DNA of 64,000 nucleotides. Source: Marinicella meishanensis. Lineage in GTDB: Bacteria > Pseudomonadota > Gammaproteobacteria > Xanthomonadales > Marinicellaceae. The notes beneath the pieces were generated by a model. The model ran no database searches. It saw nothing but the letters and a program-made list of their open reading frames with translations, and was not told the origin of the DNA. Below are positions 53,550 through 63,388 of this stretch, one piece after another. Where the stretch lies: positions 62,001 to 126,000 of the forward strand of contig NZ_JAIOUV010000009.1 of assembly GCF_019931145.1 (NCBI RefSeq). The letters run 5' to 3'. Within the stretch, counting starts at the first letter, position 1. Each line of letters begins with the position of its first letter. The position numbers and the translations under genes are program-made.

Positions 53550-54344
53550 TCAGGCCGAGAGGTATTTGGATGGGGTTTTGCCAACCACCGATTTAAAATC
53601 TTTGATGAAATGGGATTGGTCAAAGTAGCCAAAATCATACACAATATCAGTCAGTTTCTGATGTCCTTGGGCGCGTTCCATGGCCGACAAGATGGCGTTA
53701 ACTTTGATCACTTTGGCATACTTTTTCGGTGACAAACCCACCTCTTCGCGAAAGCGTTTTCTGAATTGGGCGGTGCTCAAGGCCGACTGCCGTTCCAATG
53801 ACACCATGTCCACCATGCCCTGACAGGACAATATGGCTTGCACCGATTGATCGATGACTGAGTGTTGTCGGACATGCACTTTGGGTTCCAAAAAATCGGC
53901 AATGGTGTGCAACTTGCTGAGCGGATCGGCGCATTGTTTCAGTTTGTTTTGTAAACGCACACCGGCCCGTGACCACAACTCACTGATCGGCACTTTTTGA
54001 TTCATGAAGTCATTCAAACGGCCGGAAAACACATATTTGAAGGCACCGTGCTTGAACCGCACCGACATGATCTCGGTGTCAGGTGGCAGTTTCAGCTGGT
54101 AACCTTGCTGGTGTAAGCCACCAAGGAAAGCTTCGTCCCGCCGTCGCCACACGCCATCACAACGGTCTTTTTGCCACACCGAATTGTCACTTTGAAAGAT
54201 CAACTCGAACACCCCTTCTGGACAGCCCTCAAACAGCAAGGACTGACTGTCCTGGTGGTGTTCATTGCGGTAAAAGCTGACCGAATCCACGTATTGCCTG
54301 AGTGCAGGCAATTGGTAAGATTGGGTGGCACAGAGTTTTTTCAT
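53550..54344 (-). CDS. AraC-family transcriptional regulator
   Basis: A 264-aa regulator. The N-terminal sensor part (about 1-150; LRQYVDSVSFYRNEHHQDSQSLLFEGCPEGVFELIFQSD) is of the DUF6597-like group, and the C-terminal part has two helix-turn-helix motifs (about 175-262; VDMVSLERQSALSTAQFRKRFREEVGLSPKKYAKVIKVN and LTDIVYDFGYFDQSHFIKDFKSVVGKTPSKYLS). It stands 290 bp before the TonB receptor on the same strand and may control it. Effector unknown. Confidence 0.88.
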   Translation of the reverse strand: MKKLCATQSYQLPALRQYVDSVSFYRNEHHQDSQSLLFEGCPEGVFELIFQSDNSVWQKDRCDGVWRRRDEAFLGGLHQQGYQLKLPPDTEIMSVRFKHGAFKYVFSGRLNDFMNQKVPISELWSRAGVRLQNKLKQCADPLSKLHTIADFLEPKVHVRQHSVIDQSVQAILSCQGMVDMVSLERQSALSTAQFRKRFREEVGLSPKKYAKVIKVNAILSAMERAQGHQKLTDIVYDFGYFDQSHFIKDFKSVVGKTPSKYLSA

Positions 54345-54491
54345 GGTGAATCAGGGTGTTGCATCTACGAAATTTATTGTACACCAATTGTTGGTGATGT
54401 CTTGTAAAAAACGATTATCCCCATTCGACTGGTCCCTGTCATGGACCAGTGGTCATTCAAACAATGGCATTGTTGGCCAAGATTTGAACCA

Positions 54492-55262
54492 TCAGTTTTG
54501 TTTTGGTGACAACAGCTGTCCCCAACGCACTTTCAATTCGTGTTCCAGCATGGGTAAAAATTCTTGATACAACCCCAGCAATTGATCATATGCGAGGATC
54601 CGTTCTTTGGTAATTAAACTGATTGCCGATACCGATCTAACCACCAATTGGTCCTGACACATTTCATTGATGTCGAAGATGATCGCTGCACTGGCACTGG
54701 ATACATTGCTTAAAGATTGACTCAAATCATATTCGATGTACCTATCCACCAAGAGTCGATGTTGCTCCACTGCGCGCATGACCGAATCAGTTACTCCATG
54801 CCTGAATTCAACTTCAGCAATCATGTGGGTCAGGTGGCTTCTGATTTCGATGTTTTTCAACACATCGTATCCACCCGTTGCCGTAATTTCATTGATGGTT
54901 CTGCGTAAAAACCTGGGTGGATTGATGTAGCCCAATTGGTTGATGCCACGTTGAAACAACATGAAATCATTTTCTGCCACTTCACAGTGATGTAATGACT
55001 TGATTATGACGGCTTGATCAGACAGTTGTTGTTGGTGAAAGCTGTTGTCATCAGACAAGCCTTTGACATTGGCCAAAAAGTCTTGGTGCAACCTGATCAG
55101 CAGTGACTTTTCTCGCTCTTTCTCCTTGCGACTTTCATTCCAATTGGCCACTTGGATACCGATAAAAACACCCACGACCACAATCATGAAATCAATGAAA
55201 ACAGCGGTCCAGTTTTGTTTTTCAATGTGTTTTGCAATGCGCCGAAATAACACGATTCTCAT
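54492..55262 (-). CDS. DUF6090-family membrane protein
   Basis: A 256-aa protein with a short N-terminus rich in basic residues, one membrane helix (about 20-40, AVFIDFMIVVVGVFIGIQVANWNESRKEKER) and a mostly helical remainder with charged heptads. The N-terminal pattern (FVIVVVGVFIGIQVNNWNE type) is that of DUF6090, common in marine bacteria and of unknown function. It is monocistronic. The helix is followed by the typical positively charged stretch, which places the bulk on one side of the inner membrane. Confidence 0.75.
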   Translation of the reverse strand: MRIVLFRRIAKHIEKQNWTAVFIDFMIVVVGVFIGIQVANWNESRKEKEREKSLLIRLHQDFLANVKGLSDDNSFHQQQLSDQAVIIKSLHHCEVAENDFMLFQRGINQLGYINPPRFLRRTINEITATGGYDVLKNIEIRSHLTHMIAEVEFRHGVTDSVMRAVEQHRLLVDRYIEYDLSQSLSNVSSASAAIIFDINEMCQDQLVVRSVSAISLITKERILAYDQLLGLYQEFLPMLEHELKVRWGQLLSPKQN

Positions 55263-55462
55263 CTATAAATTGGGGCGTCAAAGACGCAGGATCTGTGGAG
55301 TCATTCATTTTCTCAGTATAAGACAATGTGAATCACAGTTCGAGAAATGGGTTTGATCAATCAATAGTTAATTGCCATCTGCTTGTGCCATCAATGGGAA
55401 TTGGCGCCATTAATCATGATGACATCAGCAAAAAACCAAACCGATGCTTTCATCTGCCAGAC

Positions 55463-56809
55463 TCAGTATTGAAACCGCAAGCGGGCAAACCAATTGCTGG
55501 CGTCTTCAAATTGACCAAAGAAGGTGTGCTCATCAGCACCTGTGAAGAGGTTGCCACCGACACTGAACAACCACCGGTCACTGTGGCGGTATTGCACCGT
55601 TGGGCGCCAATAACTGTCTTCATCTGTGGGTGAGTAATACATGAACAAGGACCAGGTCAACTTGTCTTGCATGGCCCGATAAGTCAGGCGGTTGGTGATC
55701 ACATGGCGGTTTTTCTCAGGCTCGAACTCTGGGGACAGGGAATTGGCCAGCAAGCGTTCATGATCCTGGGTGTGTTCCAGGTAGTATTGCACCCCCCAAT
55801 TCAGCTGGCTAATCAACTCCCGCTCATAACCGAGCAAAACCCGCCATTGCGAATTGGGCACCCAAGGGTTGTTGCCCTGGCGGTCCTCCAGGGCTTGGTG
55901 CTGACCCACTTCGGCATGGTACAAACCTTTACCCACGATACCTTGGACACTGGCACCCCAGACATTTTTCGCCGGAAAATAGGGACGTTGCTGGTCATTC
56001 ACTCCCAGCGGTGATTTGCTTATGCCGTGGTAGCCATACAAGGCCCATTGCAGCCCTTGGTGGTTGCCAAACACCCGCATGGCATACTCTGGATCGCTGG
56101 GATCTTGGGGGTTGATCACTTCAAAACCACCCAGCCGGCCTGCGGCAGACGGCACAAACAAAGCAAAGCGCTCGCCATTGATGAAGCGATCGGGGGCTGC
56201 CGTTGGGGTGATCACCCAATCCACATTGAAGGGTTTGAAATAGCGTGTGATTCGAATGGCGTCGGCTGGGGCTTTGAGGTAATTGTCATCGCGGCCGCTG
56301 AAGAATGACAGCCAATCTTTGGGAAACTGGTCGTTGATGAACAGCAGGTCACCGGTGCCCCAGGTGGTGATTTGGCGCCCCAGCACCACATCGGTTTGTT
56401 GGCCCACCGGAAATTGAAAATTCAGTTCACGCAAGTCAAACAACAAACCACCCTCGTCGCTGTTGGGCACCGCATCAAACCACACATCATGGCTCCAATT
56501 GAACACCCAGCGCTCGTGGCTGTAGTCAAACTGTTGGTGCCAACGCAGTTCACTGAGGGTGGTTGTATTGGCCAACAAGGGATCGCGATCGAGGCGCTCG
56601 CCATGTCCCCATTCCAGAAATCCCGCATGAGTCACGGGACTGTCCTGTTCGCTCCAATCGTCGCCCCATTCATCACTCCATTCATTGGCCTTGGCATCAC
56701 CTGGCGCGGCAGACTGGCCATCGGTGATGTCTTTTTGCGGCTCATCGGCTTGGGCCAACACCACCGCCGTGGTGAGCAACAGCAGCAGGCCTGTGAGCCA
56801 GGTTTTCAT
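55463..56809 (-). CDS. DUF1302-family outer-membrane protein
   Basis: A 448-aa predicted beta-barrel with a signal peptide (1-21), an acidic Trp-rich linker (EWSDEWGDDWSEQDS, about 42-56) and alternating aromatic strands ending WFARLRFQY, with the terminal Tyr expected for barrel assembly. Homologues with LGRQITTWGTGDLLFINDQFPKDW are DUF1302 proteins, which occur in operons with RND permeases. It overlaps the LolA-like gene by four bases (56806-56809). A role in moving a hydrophobic substrate across the outer membrane is inferred. Confidence 0.8.
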   Translation of the reverse strand: MKTWLTGLLLLLTTAVVLAQADEPQKDITDGQSAAPGDAKANEWSDEWGDDWSEQDSPVTHAGFLEWGHGERLDRDPLLANTTTLSELRWHQQFDYSHERWVFNWSHDVWFDAVPNSDEGGLLFDLRELNFQFPVGQQTDVVLGRQITTWGTGDLLFINDQFPKDWLSFFSGRDDNYLKAPADAIRITRYFKPFNVDWVITPTAAPDRFINGERFALFVPSAAGRLGGFEVINPQDPSDPEYAMRVFGNHQGLQWALYGYHGISKSPLGVNDQQRPYFPAKNVWGASVQGIVGKGLYHAEVGQHQALEDRQGNNPWVPNSQWRVLLGYERELISQLNWGVQYYLEHTQDHERLLANSLSPEFEPEKNRHVITNRLTYRAMQDKLTWSLFMYYSPTDEDSYWRPTVQYRHSDRWLFSVGGNLFTGADEHTFFGQFEDASNWFARLRFQY

Positions 56810-57591
56810 TGTGCTTTGAGCCAGGTGCGTGGTGGGTTGCGCAAAGAACGGGTGGTGAACACCGACTCTTCCATACCCAAGTCATAGCGGGGACCCCTGA
56901 ATTGCAACAAGGTGTGGCCACCGGTTTGGAGGTTGCTCACTTTTGATTGCATGACGGTGGGGTGGCCTTGCACGGCATCAACCGCCAACACCTCAACCCG
57001 TCGATAGATGCGGTCATGGGCATCATGGTACTCAATCAACATGGGCAGAAAAGTCTGCCGGTCAATTTTCATGGTGTAGCGCGCAAACTCCACCAGCGTC
57101 GGATCTTTGGGCACGCTTGCCAGGTGGTAATGGGTTTCATCTTGTCCCACCAACTGATGTTGATCGGCCGCCGGGTTGCGACCTGAGACGTCTTCATAAA
57201 AAAAATCTGAACCAACAAAACTGGTGCGGTTGTCTGATGCCGCAATGCGTTTTTCCAGATCCAGTGCGGGCAAATAAAGCCAACGGTCATCATCTGCAGC
57301 CACTTTTTTGTGCACCAAGAACACCGTGTCTTTGACGTCTGAGGGCCTGGAAAAGACCACCAAAAATTGTTGCTCACCGCCTTCTGACAAGTCATTGCGC
57401 AAGATCACAAACTGCCGCATTTGCTTGTTGCCTTTGGCATCTTCAATCAACATGCGGGCTTCGGCCCGGCCGTCATCGCCGGCATAAAAAGACGCCAAAT
57501 TGGCCCGCTGAACGATCTCATCAACCGCCAAGTCATTGGCCGACACGACCAGGCTCATGAGCAGGCCAAAACACCAGAGAATCATTTTCAT
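56806..57591 (-). CDS. LolA-like outer-membrane lipoprotein-sorting protein
   Basis: A 261-aa periplasmic protein (signal peptide about 1-18, MKMILWCFGLLMSLVVSA) of the family annotated as outer membrane lipoprotein-sorting protein (AEARMLIEDAKGNKQMRQF, RWLYLPALDLEKRIAASDNRTSFVGSDFFYEDVSG, YTMKIDRQTFLPMLIEYHD). The LolA-type open beta-barrel can carry lipids. The start at 57591 overlaps the RND stop (ATGA), better than an ATG 21 bases upstream. Acts with the RND permease and DUF1302 protein as a possible lipid route. Confidence 0.85.
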   Translation of the reverse strand: MKMILWCFGLLMSLVVSANDLAVDEIVQRANLASFYAGDDGRAEARMLIEDAKGNKQMRQFVILRNDLSEGGEQQFLVVFSRPSDVKDTVFLVHKKVAADDDRWLYLPALDLEKRIAASDNRTSFVGSDFFYEDVSGRNPAADQHQLVGQDETHYHLASVPKDPTLVEFARYTMKIDRQTFLPMLIEYHDAHDRIYRRVEVLAVDAVQGHPTVMQSKVSNLQTGGHTLLQFRGPRYDLGMEESVFTTRSLRNPPRTWLKAQ

Positions 57592-60104
57592 CGCTGTACT
57601 CCAAAGGCCCAACGGACCAAAATTTTCAACAAAGCCGGTAACATCATCAAAGTCACCAAGGCCGACACCGCCATGATGGTGGCCAGGAAAAAGCCCACCG
57701 TGATGTACGGCACCAAGGGGGCCAATAACAAGGGGGTGAAGCCAATGGCAATCACCACCGCATTTTTGCTGATGGCCGCTGCCGGCTCTTCAAACATCAA
57801 CTGCATGGTTTGCTTGAAATCATTGGTTTCTTGATACAAATCCCGTGCCCGCTGTAAAAAGTGAATGGCAAAATCCACCGACAAGCCCAAGGTCAATGCC
57901 GACAGCACCGCAATGGGCATGTCATAATCCTTGCCCACCCAACCAATCAAGCCATAAATGAAAGCAATGGTCAGGGTCAACGGCAACATGGCCAACACCC
58001 CAAACAACAAACTTCTGAACAACACCACCATCATCACGAACACCACCACAAAGGCACTGACCAAGCTCATGCCCATGCCCATCACCATTTCTTCTTGCCA
58101 CACCTTGTTCAAAAAGGTTTTGCCCGCCCAAGCCACCGACACACCGGCCGGTGGTGGGTTGTCGGCCAGGAACTGGTCCATGTGGTTAACCACTAGGCTC
58201 ATGTCCTGGTTGTCACCACTGGTCAATTGCACCCAAATCAAGCTGCTGCTGTGGTCTTGGCTGACAAAATGCCACAGGTCATGCGGTCGGTGTGATGACT
58301 GGTATTGCAACAAGGCTTGGGCCACACCGGCGGCGGTGGGTGGCAAACGAAAATCGCTGGCCGCCCCTCCCATCAATTCGCGGTACACGGTCTTGACCAC
58401 ATCGGCCAGGGAATTGGATTTGCCGACCAGCCCGCTGTCTTGTAAGGCTTGTTGCAGACGTTCGACATAAGCCAGATTGGCCGGTTGTTTGAACGCCGCG
58501 ATGTCGGCCAGGGTTTGCTCAGCAGCCACCATCAATGGCTCCAATTCGGCCACACCGGCGTCATCCGCGGCAAACAACTGGTCTTCGGCCCAAAACAGCC
58601 ATGCCGTCAAAGCCGCTGTGAAATCGGGGTTTCGTTGCAGCAGCTGGGTCATTTCTTGCTCGGCCGCTGACCCATCAGCCAGTTGGCTCATGAACTGCTG
58701 TTGGTGACTTTGGCGGTCTGACTCCAGCACCAAATAGGCATCATAGGTGCCAGCAAAGTGTTCATTCAACACCCGATCAGCGACCCGAATGGGATGCTCG
58801 GCCTTGAACCAACGCACCGGGTTGTCATTGATCTGAATGCGCAGCACCCCCAGCACGCTGATTGCCAACAGCACCAGAAACAACAGCACCATTGCTTTGC
58901 TGTGGGTCAGGCTGAATTGGCCCAGGCGCTTGACCCCTTTGAGCAAGCCAGAGCGGCTGTGGTGAATGTCCCGCAAAGACTGCAAAGCGGCCGGTTTGAG
59001 CACCGCCAAGTAAGCCGGCACAAAAACAAGGGTTAACACAAATGCCAGCAAAATGCCCATCCCAACAAAAGCACCAAAAATTTGTACCGGAGGGATGGGG
59101 GTCAACAACAAAGAAAAGAACCCAACTGAAGAGGTCAGACTGGTGAACAGCATGGGCTTGAACAGGTTGTTCAACACCTGCCCGATCACCGTTTCCCGGT
59201 CCTCGTCCGCCTCATAGTTCTCAACAAATTCGGACAAAATGTGGATTGAATCGACCACCGCAATGGGCATCAAAAAGATGGCGATCATGGAGCTCATGAT
59301 GTGCACGGTGTAACCCATGCCAATCATGGTGCCCATGATGATGATCACTGTGGCCATGGCCACCACCATTGGCGCGGCAATGAATTTCAAATTACGGAAA
59401 AAAACCCACATCAAGACAAAAATCATCAGCCCAGCCAGCGGCGCTGAAATGCCCATTTGGATGAACATTTGGTAACCAAAAGTGTCTTCGGCCACTGGTA
59501 AGCCGGTGATGTGGTACTCGTCAGTGGATCCAACACCAGCAATGATGGTTTGGATCTCAGTGGCGATGCGATGGGATTCGTTTTTATCGGCAATCGGCAC
59601 ATAGATGCTGGCCGCTTTGAGGTCTTCTGATACCATGGTGTTTTGCAACAACGGCAAGCGCGCCACCTGCTCGGCTATGGCCACTGCCGCCGGTTGGTCC
59701 ACCGGTGCTTGTTTCATCAACCACTCAAAACGTATGGTACCAGGCCCTTGTTGAGTTATGTTGTCAACATGAGACAAGGCCATCAAGTCATGGGCAATGA
59801 CCCCTTCGATGGCCTCAATTTGATTGGCCACAGTCAATAAGGCTTGCAATGACTGGGGATTGAAAATGCCCTGCTCTGAGCGGTTAACAGCCCCCACCAC
59901 GATCAAATCAGAGAGGTTGAAGCGCGCTTTGACTTGGTTGTGAAACACCCGTTGGGCTTGATTTTCCGGCAGCATGTTCTCGGGGTCGGTGTCCACCTGT
60001 ATCAATGGCATCATGGCCGCGGTTAACACCGTCAACAACACCAGGCCTATGAAGATTTTTTTCGGGTGGTGCAGCACCAAATGGGTCAGTCGTTCTGGGT
60101 TCAT
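57588..60104 (-). CDS. RND-superfamily (MMPL-like) membrane exporter
   Basis: An 838-aa inner-membrane transporter with two matching halves, each starting with a helix (about 16-33 and 400-420), a large periplasmic loop, and a cluster of five helices (about 205-365 and 690-830) with sterol-sensing-domain character (GMGYTVHIMSSMIAIFLMPIAVVDSIHILSEF; DYDMPIAVLSALTLGLSVDFAIHFLQRAR). The pattern is that of MMPL/hopanoid-type RND proteins that move lipids. Operon with the LolA-like and DUF1302 genes; an ArsR-type regulator is divergent, 128 bp away. Confidence 0.9.
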   Translation of the reverse strand: MNPERLTHLVLHHPKKIFIGLVLLTVLTAAMMPLIQVDTDPENMLPENQAQRVFHNQVKARFNLSDLIVVGAVNRSEQGIFNPQSLQALLTVANQIEAIEGVIAHDLMALSHVDNITQQGPGTIRFEWLMKQAPVDQPAAVAIAEQVARLPLLQNTMVSEDLKAASIYVPIADKNESHRIATEIQTIIAGVGSTDEYHITGLPVAEDTFGYQMFIQMGISAPLAGLMIFVLMWVFFRNLKFIAAPMVVAMATVIIIMGTMIGMGYTVHIMSSMIAIFLMPIAVVDSIHILSEFVENYEADEDRETVIGQVLNNLFKPMLFTSLTSSVGFFSLLLTPIPPVQIFGAFVGMGILLAFVLTLVFVPAYLAVLKPAALQSLRDIHHSRSGLLKGVKRLGQFSLTHSKAMVLLFLVLLAISVLGVLRIQINDNPVRWFKAEHPIRVADRVLNEHFAGTYDAYLVLESDRQSHQQQFMSQLADGSAAEQEMTQLLQRNPDFTAALTAWLFWAEDQLFAADDAGVAELEPLMVAAEQTLADIAAFKQPANLAYVERLQQALQDSGLVGKSNSLADVVKTVYRELMGGAASDFRLPPTAAGVAQALLQYQSSHRPHDLWHFVSQDHSSSLIWVQLTSGDNQDMSLVVNHMDQFLADNPPPAGVSVAWAGKTFLNKVWQEEMVMGMGMSLVSAFVVVFVMMVVLFRSLLFGVLAMLPLTLTIAFIYGLIGWVGKDYDMPIAVLSALTLGLSVDFAIHFLQRARDLYQETNDFKQTMQLMFEEPAAAISKNAVVIAIGFTPLLLAPLVPYITVGFFLATIMAVSALVTLMMLPALLKILVRWAFGVQR

Positions 60105-60232
60105 TCGCTCTCAGTTCTCCGCAAAAGTTAAGCACATATTATATATTAGTTTTTTCTAATTTACAAACAGTTGTTTCCCGCCGCATTATCATGCAAAATA
60201 CTGGCTGTTTAAAAGGCTGAGGGTGATTATAA

Positions 60233-60568
60233 ATGAGACAATCCATGGAAAACATGTTGATCCATTCCGGATCGGCATCGGCTTTGTTGAAACTCATTTC
60301 CAACCAACAGCGACTGTTGATTCTGTGCCTGCTCCATGAAAAGGAAATGTCCGTTTCGGAGCTGAATGAAACCCTGTCTCAATTGAGCCAATCGGCATTA
60401 TCACAACACCTGGCCCAGCTTCGCAAAGCCAAATTGGTGAAGATCAGACGCCATGCCCAAACCATCTATTATTCCTTGACCGACAGCAAAGCGGTCAGCA
60501 TCATCCACCTGCTGCATGAGTTGTACTGTGCCGATGATTGCCCGGCAGAAAACACCAACCCCAACTGA
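60233..60568 (+). CDS. ArsR/SmtB-family transcriptional regulator
   Basis: A 111-aa winged-helix repressor: SGSASALLKLISNQQRLLILCLLHEKEMSVSELNETLSQLSQSALSQHLAQLRKAKLVKIRRHAQTIYYSLTDSK. It has the ELxxxLxLSQSALSQHLxxLRxxxLV recognition-helix pattern of the family. The classic CVC metal site of ArsR/SmtB is absent (LILCLLHEKE has one Cys), although CADDC lies near the C-terminus, so it may sense thiol or redox signals. Divergent from the RND operon, a likely target. GAGGGTG precedes the ATG. Confidence 0.85.
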   Translation: MRQSMENMLIHSGSASALLKLISNQQRLLILCLLHEKEMSVSELNETLSQLSQSALSQHLAQLRKAKLVKIRRHAQTIYYSLTDSKAVSIIHLLHELYCADDCPAENTNPN

Positions 60569-60957
60569 TTGACCCAGCACCTGGCTTTGAGATTTAATGA
60601 GCAGTCATGATGAGGCTGCGACCAGCTCAGCCAGCTAGGGAAAGAAAAAGCAAGTAGGATGAGCTTGGCCCATCATCAGTCCCAAATAAAGATCACCGCG
60701 TTGTGCTGAGCCAGTCGAAGTGAGCCTGTCGAGGTGTGGTGACATGGCAGCAACCCCAGCCATCACCAACAGGCATCGGCAAGTGTCCTATTGAGCCTAA
60801 AAGAATGAACCTGTCAGGTGCTATTACAATCCCAATCACACATCCATGCGCTTAAAGAATGCATAATTTTCAAAAAAATATGTTACCTTTGGGGGGTTGA
60901 GGCCGTTCATACCCCTAACTAGAATCTAACACATCAAGGCTTTTTCGTAGGGGACCC
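60569..60957. other. Intergenic region with palindromic repeats
   Basis: No gene is seen. It holds a hairpin GATGAGC-TTG-GCCCATC (60659-60675) and a stretch with CTGAGCC, AGTCGAAG and GAGCCTGTCGAGG (60706-60735), both related to repeats near 63200-63330 and 63900. The DUF5916 gene starts downstream at 60958, preceded by GGGGAC. Confidence 0.5.
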
Positions 60958-63162
60958 ATGAAACATTGCATCTGGCTCATTTTGTGCTGCTTGTCAGCCA
61001 CCGCCCAAGTCATCGACACCAAACAAGTGCCCCTGATCGAGGGCGATTTCAAAATCGACGGGGTGCTGGATGAACCCGAATGGCAGCAAGCCTTGATGAT
61101 TCCCTTGGAGTGGGAAACCAGCCCCGCCGAAAACGCACCGGCCATGGTTAAGACTGAAGCGTACCTGATCGACACCGGCAGCACCCTGGTGGTGGGATTC
61201 CATGCGGAAGACCCAGATCCTGACAGCATCCGGGCCTTTCTGCGCGACCGCGATGCCTCCTACAGCGATGATTTTGTCGGCGTCATCCTCGACACCTACA
61301 ACGACGAACGCCGGGCCTTGGAATTTTTCACCAACCCATTGGGCGTACAAATGGATTTGATCCTGACCAGCAATTCTGAAGACGATTCCTGGGACGCCAT
61401 CTGGGATTCGGCTGGAAAAATCACCGAATTTGGTTACGTGGTGGAGATGGAAATCCCCTACAACGAATTACAAATGCCAGATTCCGATGGTGAAAAAACC
61501 TGGGGTCTGTATGTCCAGCGCACCCACCCACGGGATGACCGCCGCCAGTACCGCAACGTGAAAATTTCCCGCGACAACGATTGCTTCTTGTGCCAAACCG
61601 AAAAAGTGACTGGTTTTCCCAATGCCGATCGCGGCATGGATTTGGAGATTACCCCCACCCTGACCGCCCTGGCCTCACGCAGTCGCGACCCCGAAGATGC
61701 CGACTACGGCCCTTCTGACACCGATGTGGAAGCCGGCCTGGATGTCAATTGGGGCATCAATTCCAACCTCACCTTGAATGCCACCATCAACCCGGATTTC
61801 TCACAAGTGGAAGCCGATTCGGCGCAGCTGAATGTGAACCAAAACTTCGCCTTGTTTTTTCCGGAACGGCGCTCGTTTTTCCTGGAGAACTCCGATTATT
61901 TCGATTCCAACATGAACCTGGTATACACACGCAACATCGCCGACCCCGATTATGGGCTGCGCGCTGTGGGTAAATACGACGCCAATGCCTATGGTGTTTA
62001 TTTTGCCAAAGACACCCTGACCAACTTGGTTCTGCCCGGCACCTTGGGCTCCGATTTCACCACCTTGGAAACCGAATCCAACAACCTGGTCGGCCGCTAC
62101 CGCCGCGATTTTGGTCAATACGCCTCCACCTTCGGCGGCACCATCACCAGCCGCGAAGGCGGTGATTACCGCAACACCGTGGTTTCAGCAGATATGAACT
62201 ACCGCCTGACCCCCAAAGACCTGTTCCGGGTGCAATTCGCCAACTCCGAAACCGAGTACCCCGATGAGTTGAGTGAAGAATTCGACCAACCCTTGGGCTC
62301 TTTTTCTGGACAGTACTACTTGGCCCGCTACAACCACAATGGCCGCAATTGGCGCTTCAATGCCTACCACGAAAGCAAAGACGGCGGCTTCCGCGCCGAC
62401 AGTGGCTTCATTTCACAAGTCGGCACCAAAAAATCCATCATCGGTGGTGGTTATGTGTGGATCGGCGAGGAAGACAACTGGTGGAACCGCATGGACATCT
62501 ACTCTGACTGGGACATCACCCACGATCAAGACGGCACCGTGTTGGAAAAGGAGTTTGAAGGCAGCTTTGGCATCAACGGTCCCCTGCAATCCTTCTATCG
62601 GGTGGGCCTTGGGGTGCGTGACCGCTTCTGGGACGACCGACTGTTCCGCGAAAATTACCGCTTCTTTGACTTTGACATCAAGCCCTTATCCGGTTTATCC
62701 CTGGGCTTTTACGTCGATTTCGGCCACAACGTCGACTTCCGCAATGACCGATTGGCTGACTCCCGGCGCTTGGGCGGCTATGTACGGGCCAACATCGGTA
62801 AACACTTCAGTGTCAATGTCGACCACAACTACCGCAACCTGTCGATCACCGACGGCAACATCTTCACCGCCAACCAAACCGACATCCGTTTGTCCTACCA
62901 GTTCAACATCCGCCAACGCCTGCGTCTGGCCATCATCAACACCGACGTCAACCGCGACTTGAGCTTGTACAACAACCCCGAAGACTTCAACAAAAACAGC
63001 GAGAACCTGGCCACCCAGTTGATCTATTCCTACAAAGTCAATCCCCGCACCCTGCTGTTCGTCGGCTACTCCGATGCCGGCACCCAATTCGATGACATCG
63101 AAAGCTTCGTTAAAACCGACCAAAGCGTGTTTATGAAGTTCAGTTATGCCTGGAAACGGTGA
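60958..63162 (+). CDS. DUF5916 outer-membrane protein with CBM9-like domain
   Basis: A 734-aa protein with a signal peptide (MKHCIWLILCCLSATA), an N-terminal carbohydrate-binding-module-9-like domain (about 20-215: EGDFKIDGVLDEPEWQQA, EAYLIDTGSTLVVGFHAEDPDPDSIRA, WDAIWDSAGKITEFGYVVEMEIPYNEL) and a C-terminal DUF5916 barrel (about 225-734: NPDFSQVEADSAQLNVNQNFALFFPERRSFFLENSDYF, ending VFMKFSYAWKR). The family is common in marine Bacteroidota and gammaproteobacteria. Cargo or ligand is unknown, probably a carbohydrate or surface polymer. Confidence 0.85.
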   Translation: MKHCIWLILCCLSATAQVIDTKQVPLIEGDFKIDGVLDEPEWQQALMIPLEWETSPAENAPAMVKTEAYLIDTGSTLVVGFHAEDPDPDSIRAFLRDRDASYSDDFVGVILDTYNDERRALEFFTNPLGVQMDLILTSNSEDDSWDAIWDSAGKITEFGYVVEMEIPYNELQMPDSDGEKTWGLYVQRTHPRDDRRQYRNVKISRDNDCFLCQTEKVTGFPNADRGMDLEITPTLTALASRSRDPEDADYGPSDTDVEAGLDVNWGINSNLTLNATINPDFSQVEADSAQLNVNQNFALFFPERRSFFLENSDYFDSNMNLVYTRNIADPDYGLRAVGKYDANAYGVYFAKDTLTNLVLPGTLGSDFTTLETESNNLVGRYRRDFGQYASTFGGTITSREGGDYRNTVVSADMNYRLTPKDLFRVQFANSETEYPDELSEEFDQPLGSFSGQYYLARYNHNGRNWRFNAYHESKDGGFRADSGFISQVGTKKSIIGGGYVWIGEEDNWWNRMDIYSDWDITHDQDGTVLEKEFEGSFGINGPLQSFYRVGLGVRDRFWDDRLFRENYRFFDFDIKPLSGLSLGFYVDFGHNVDFRNDRLADSRRLGGYVRANIGKHFSVNVDHNYRNLSITDGNIFTANQTDIRLSYQFNIRQRLRLAIINTDVNRDLSLYNNPEDFNKNSENLATQLIYSYKVNPRTLLFVGYSDAGTQFDDIESFVKTDQSVFMKFSYAWKR

Positions 63163-63174
63163 TTGAATTCGATT

Positions 63175-63330
63175 AACAGCCTAATTCTCATTTAAGGCCT
63201 AAGGTCACCGAGCCTGTCGAGGTGTGTTGAATGATATGAATGACCCGTCAAACGTGATGCGGCTTCGACAGGCTCAGCCAGCTTGTGATTGATTGAGTCT
63301 GCAGGATGGGCCCCGCCCATCATCATGACC
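63175..63330. repeat. Palindromic repeat region after the DUF5916 gene
   Basis: Contains GAGCCTGTCGAGG (63210-63222), the inverse CTTCGACAGGCTCAGCC (63263-63279) and a hairpin GATGGGC-CCC-GCCCATC (63304-63320). Related copies lie at 60659-60735 and 63900-63917 (GATGGGC-TTG-GCCCATC), so these are dispersed REP-like repeats. Confidence 0.6.
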
Positions 63331-63388
63331 ACCAGTACTTGACGATCTCTGCGTCAGGCTGAGACTCAATCTCGACTCAAAGTGTGCT

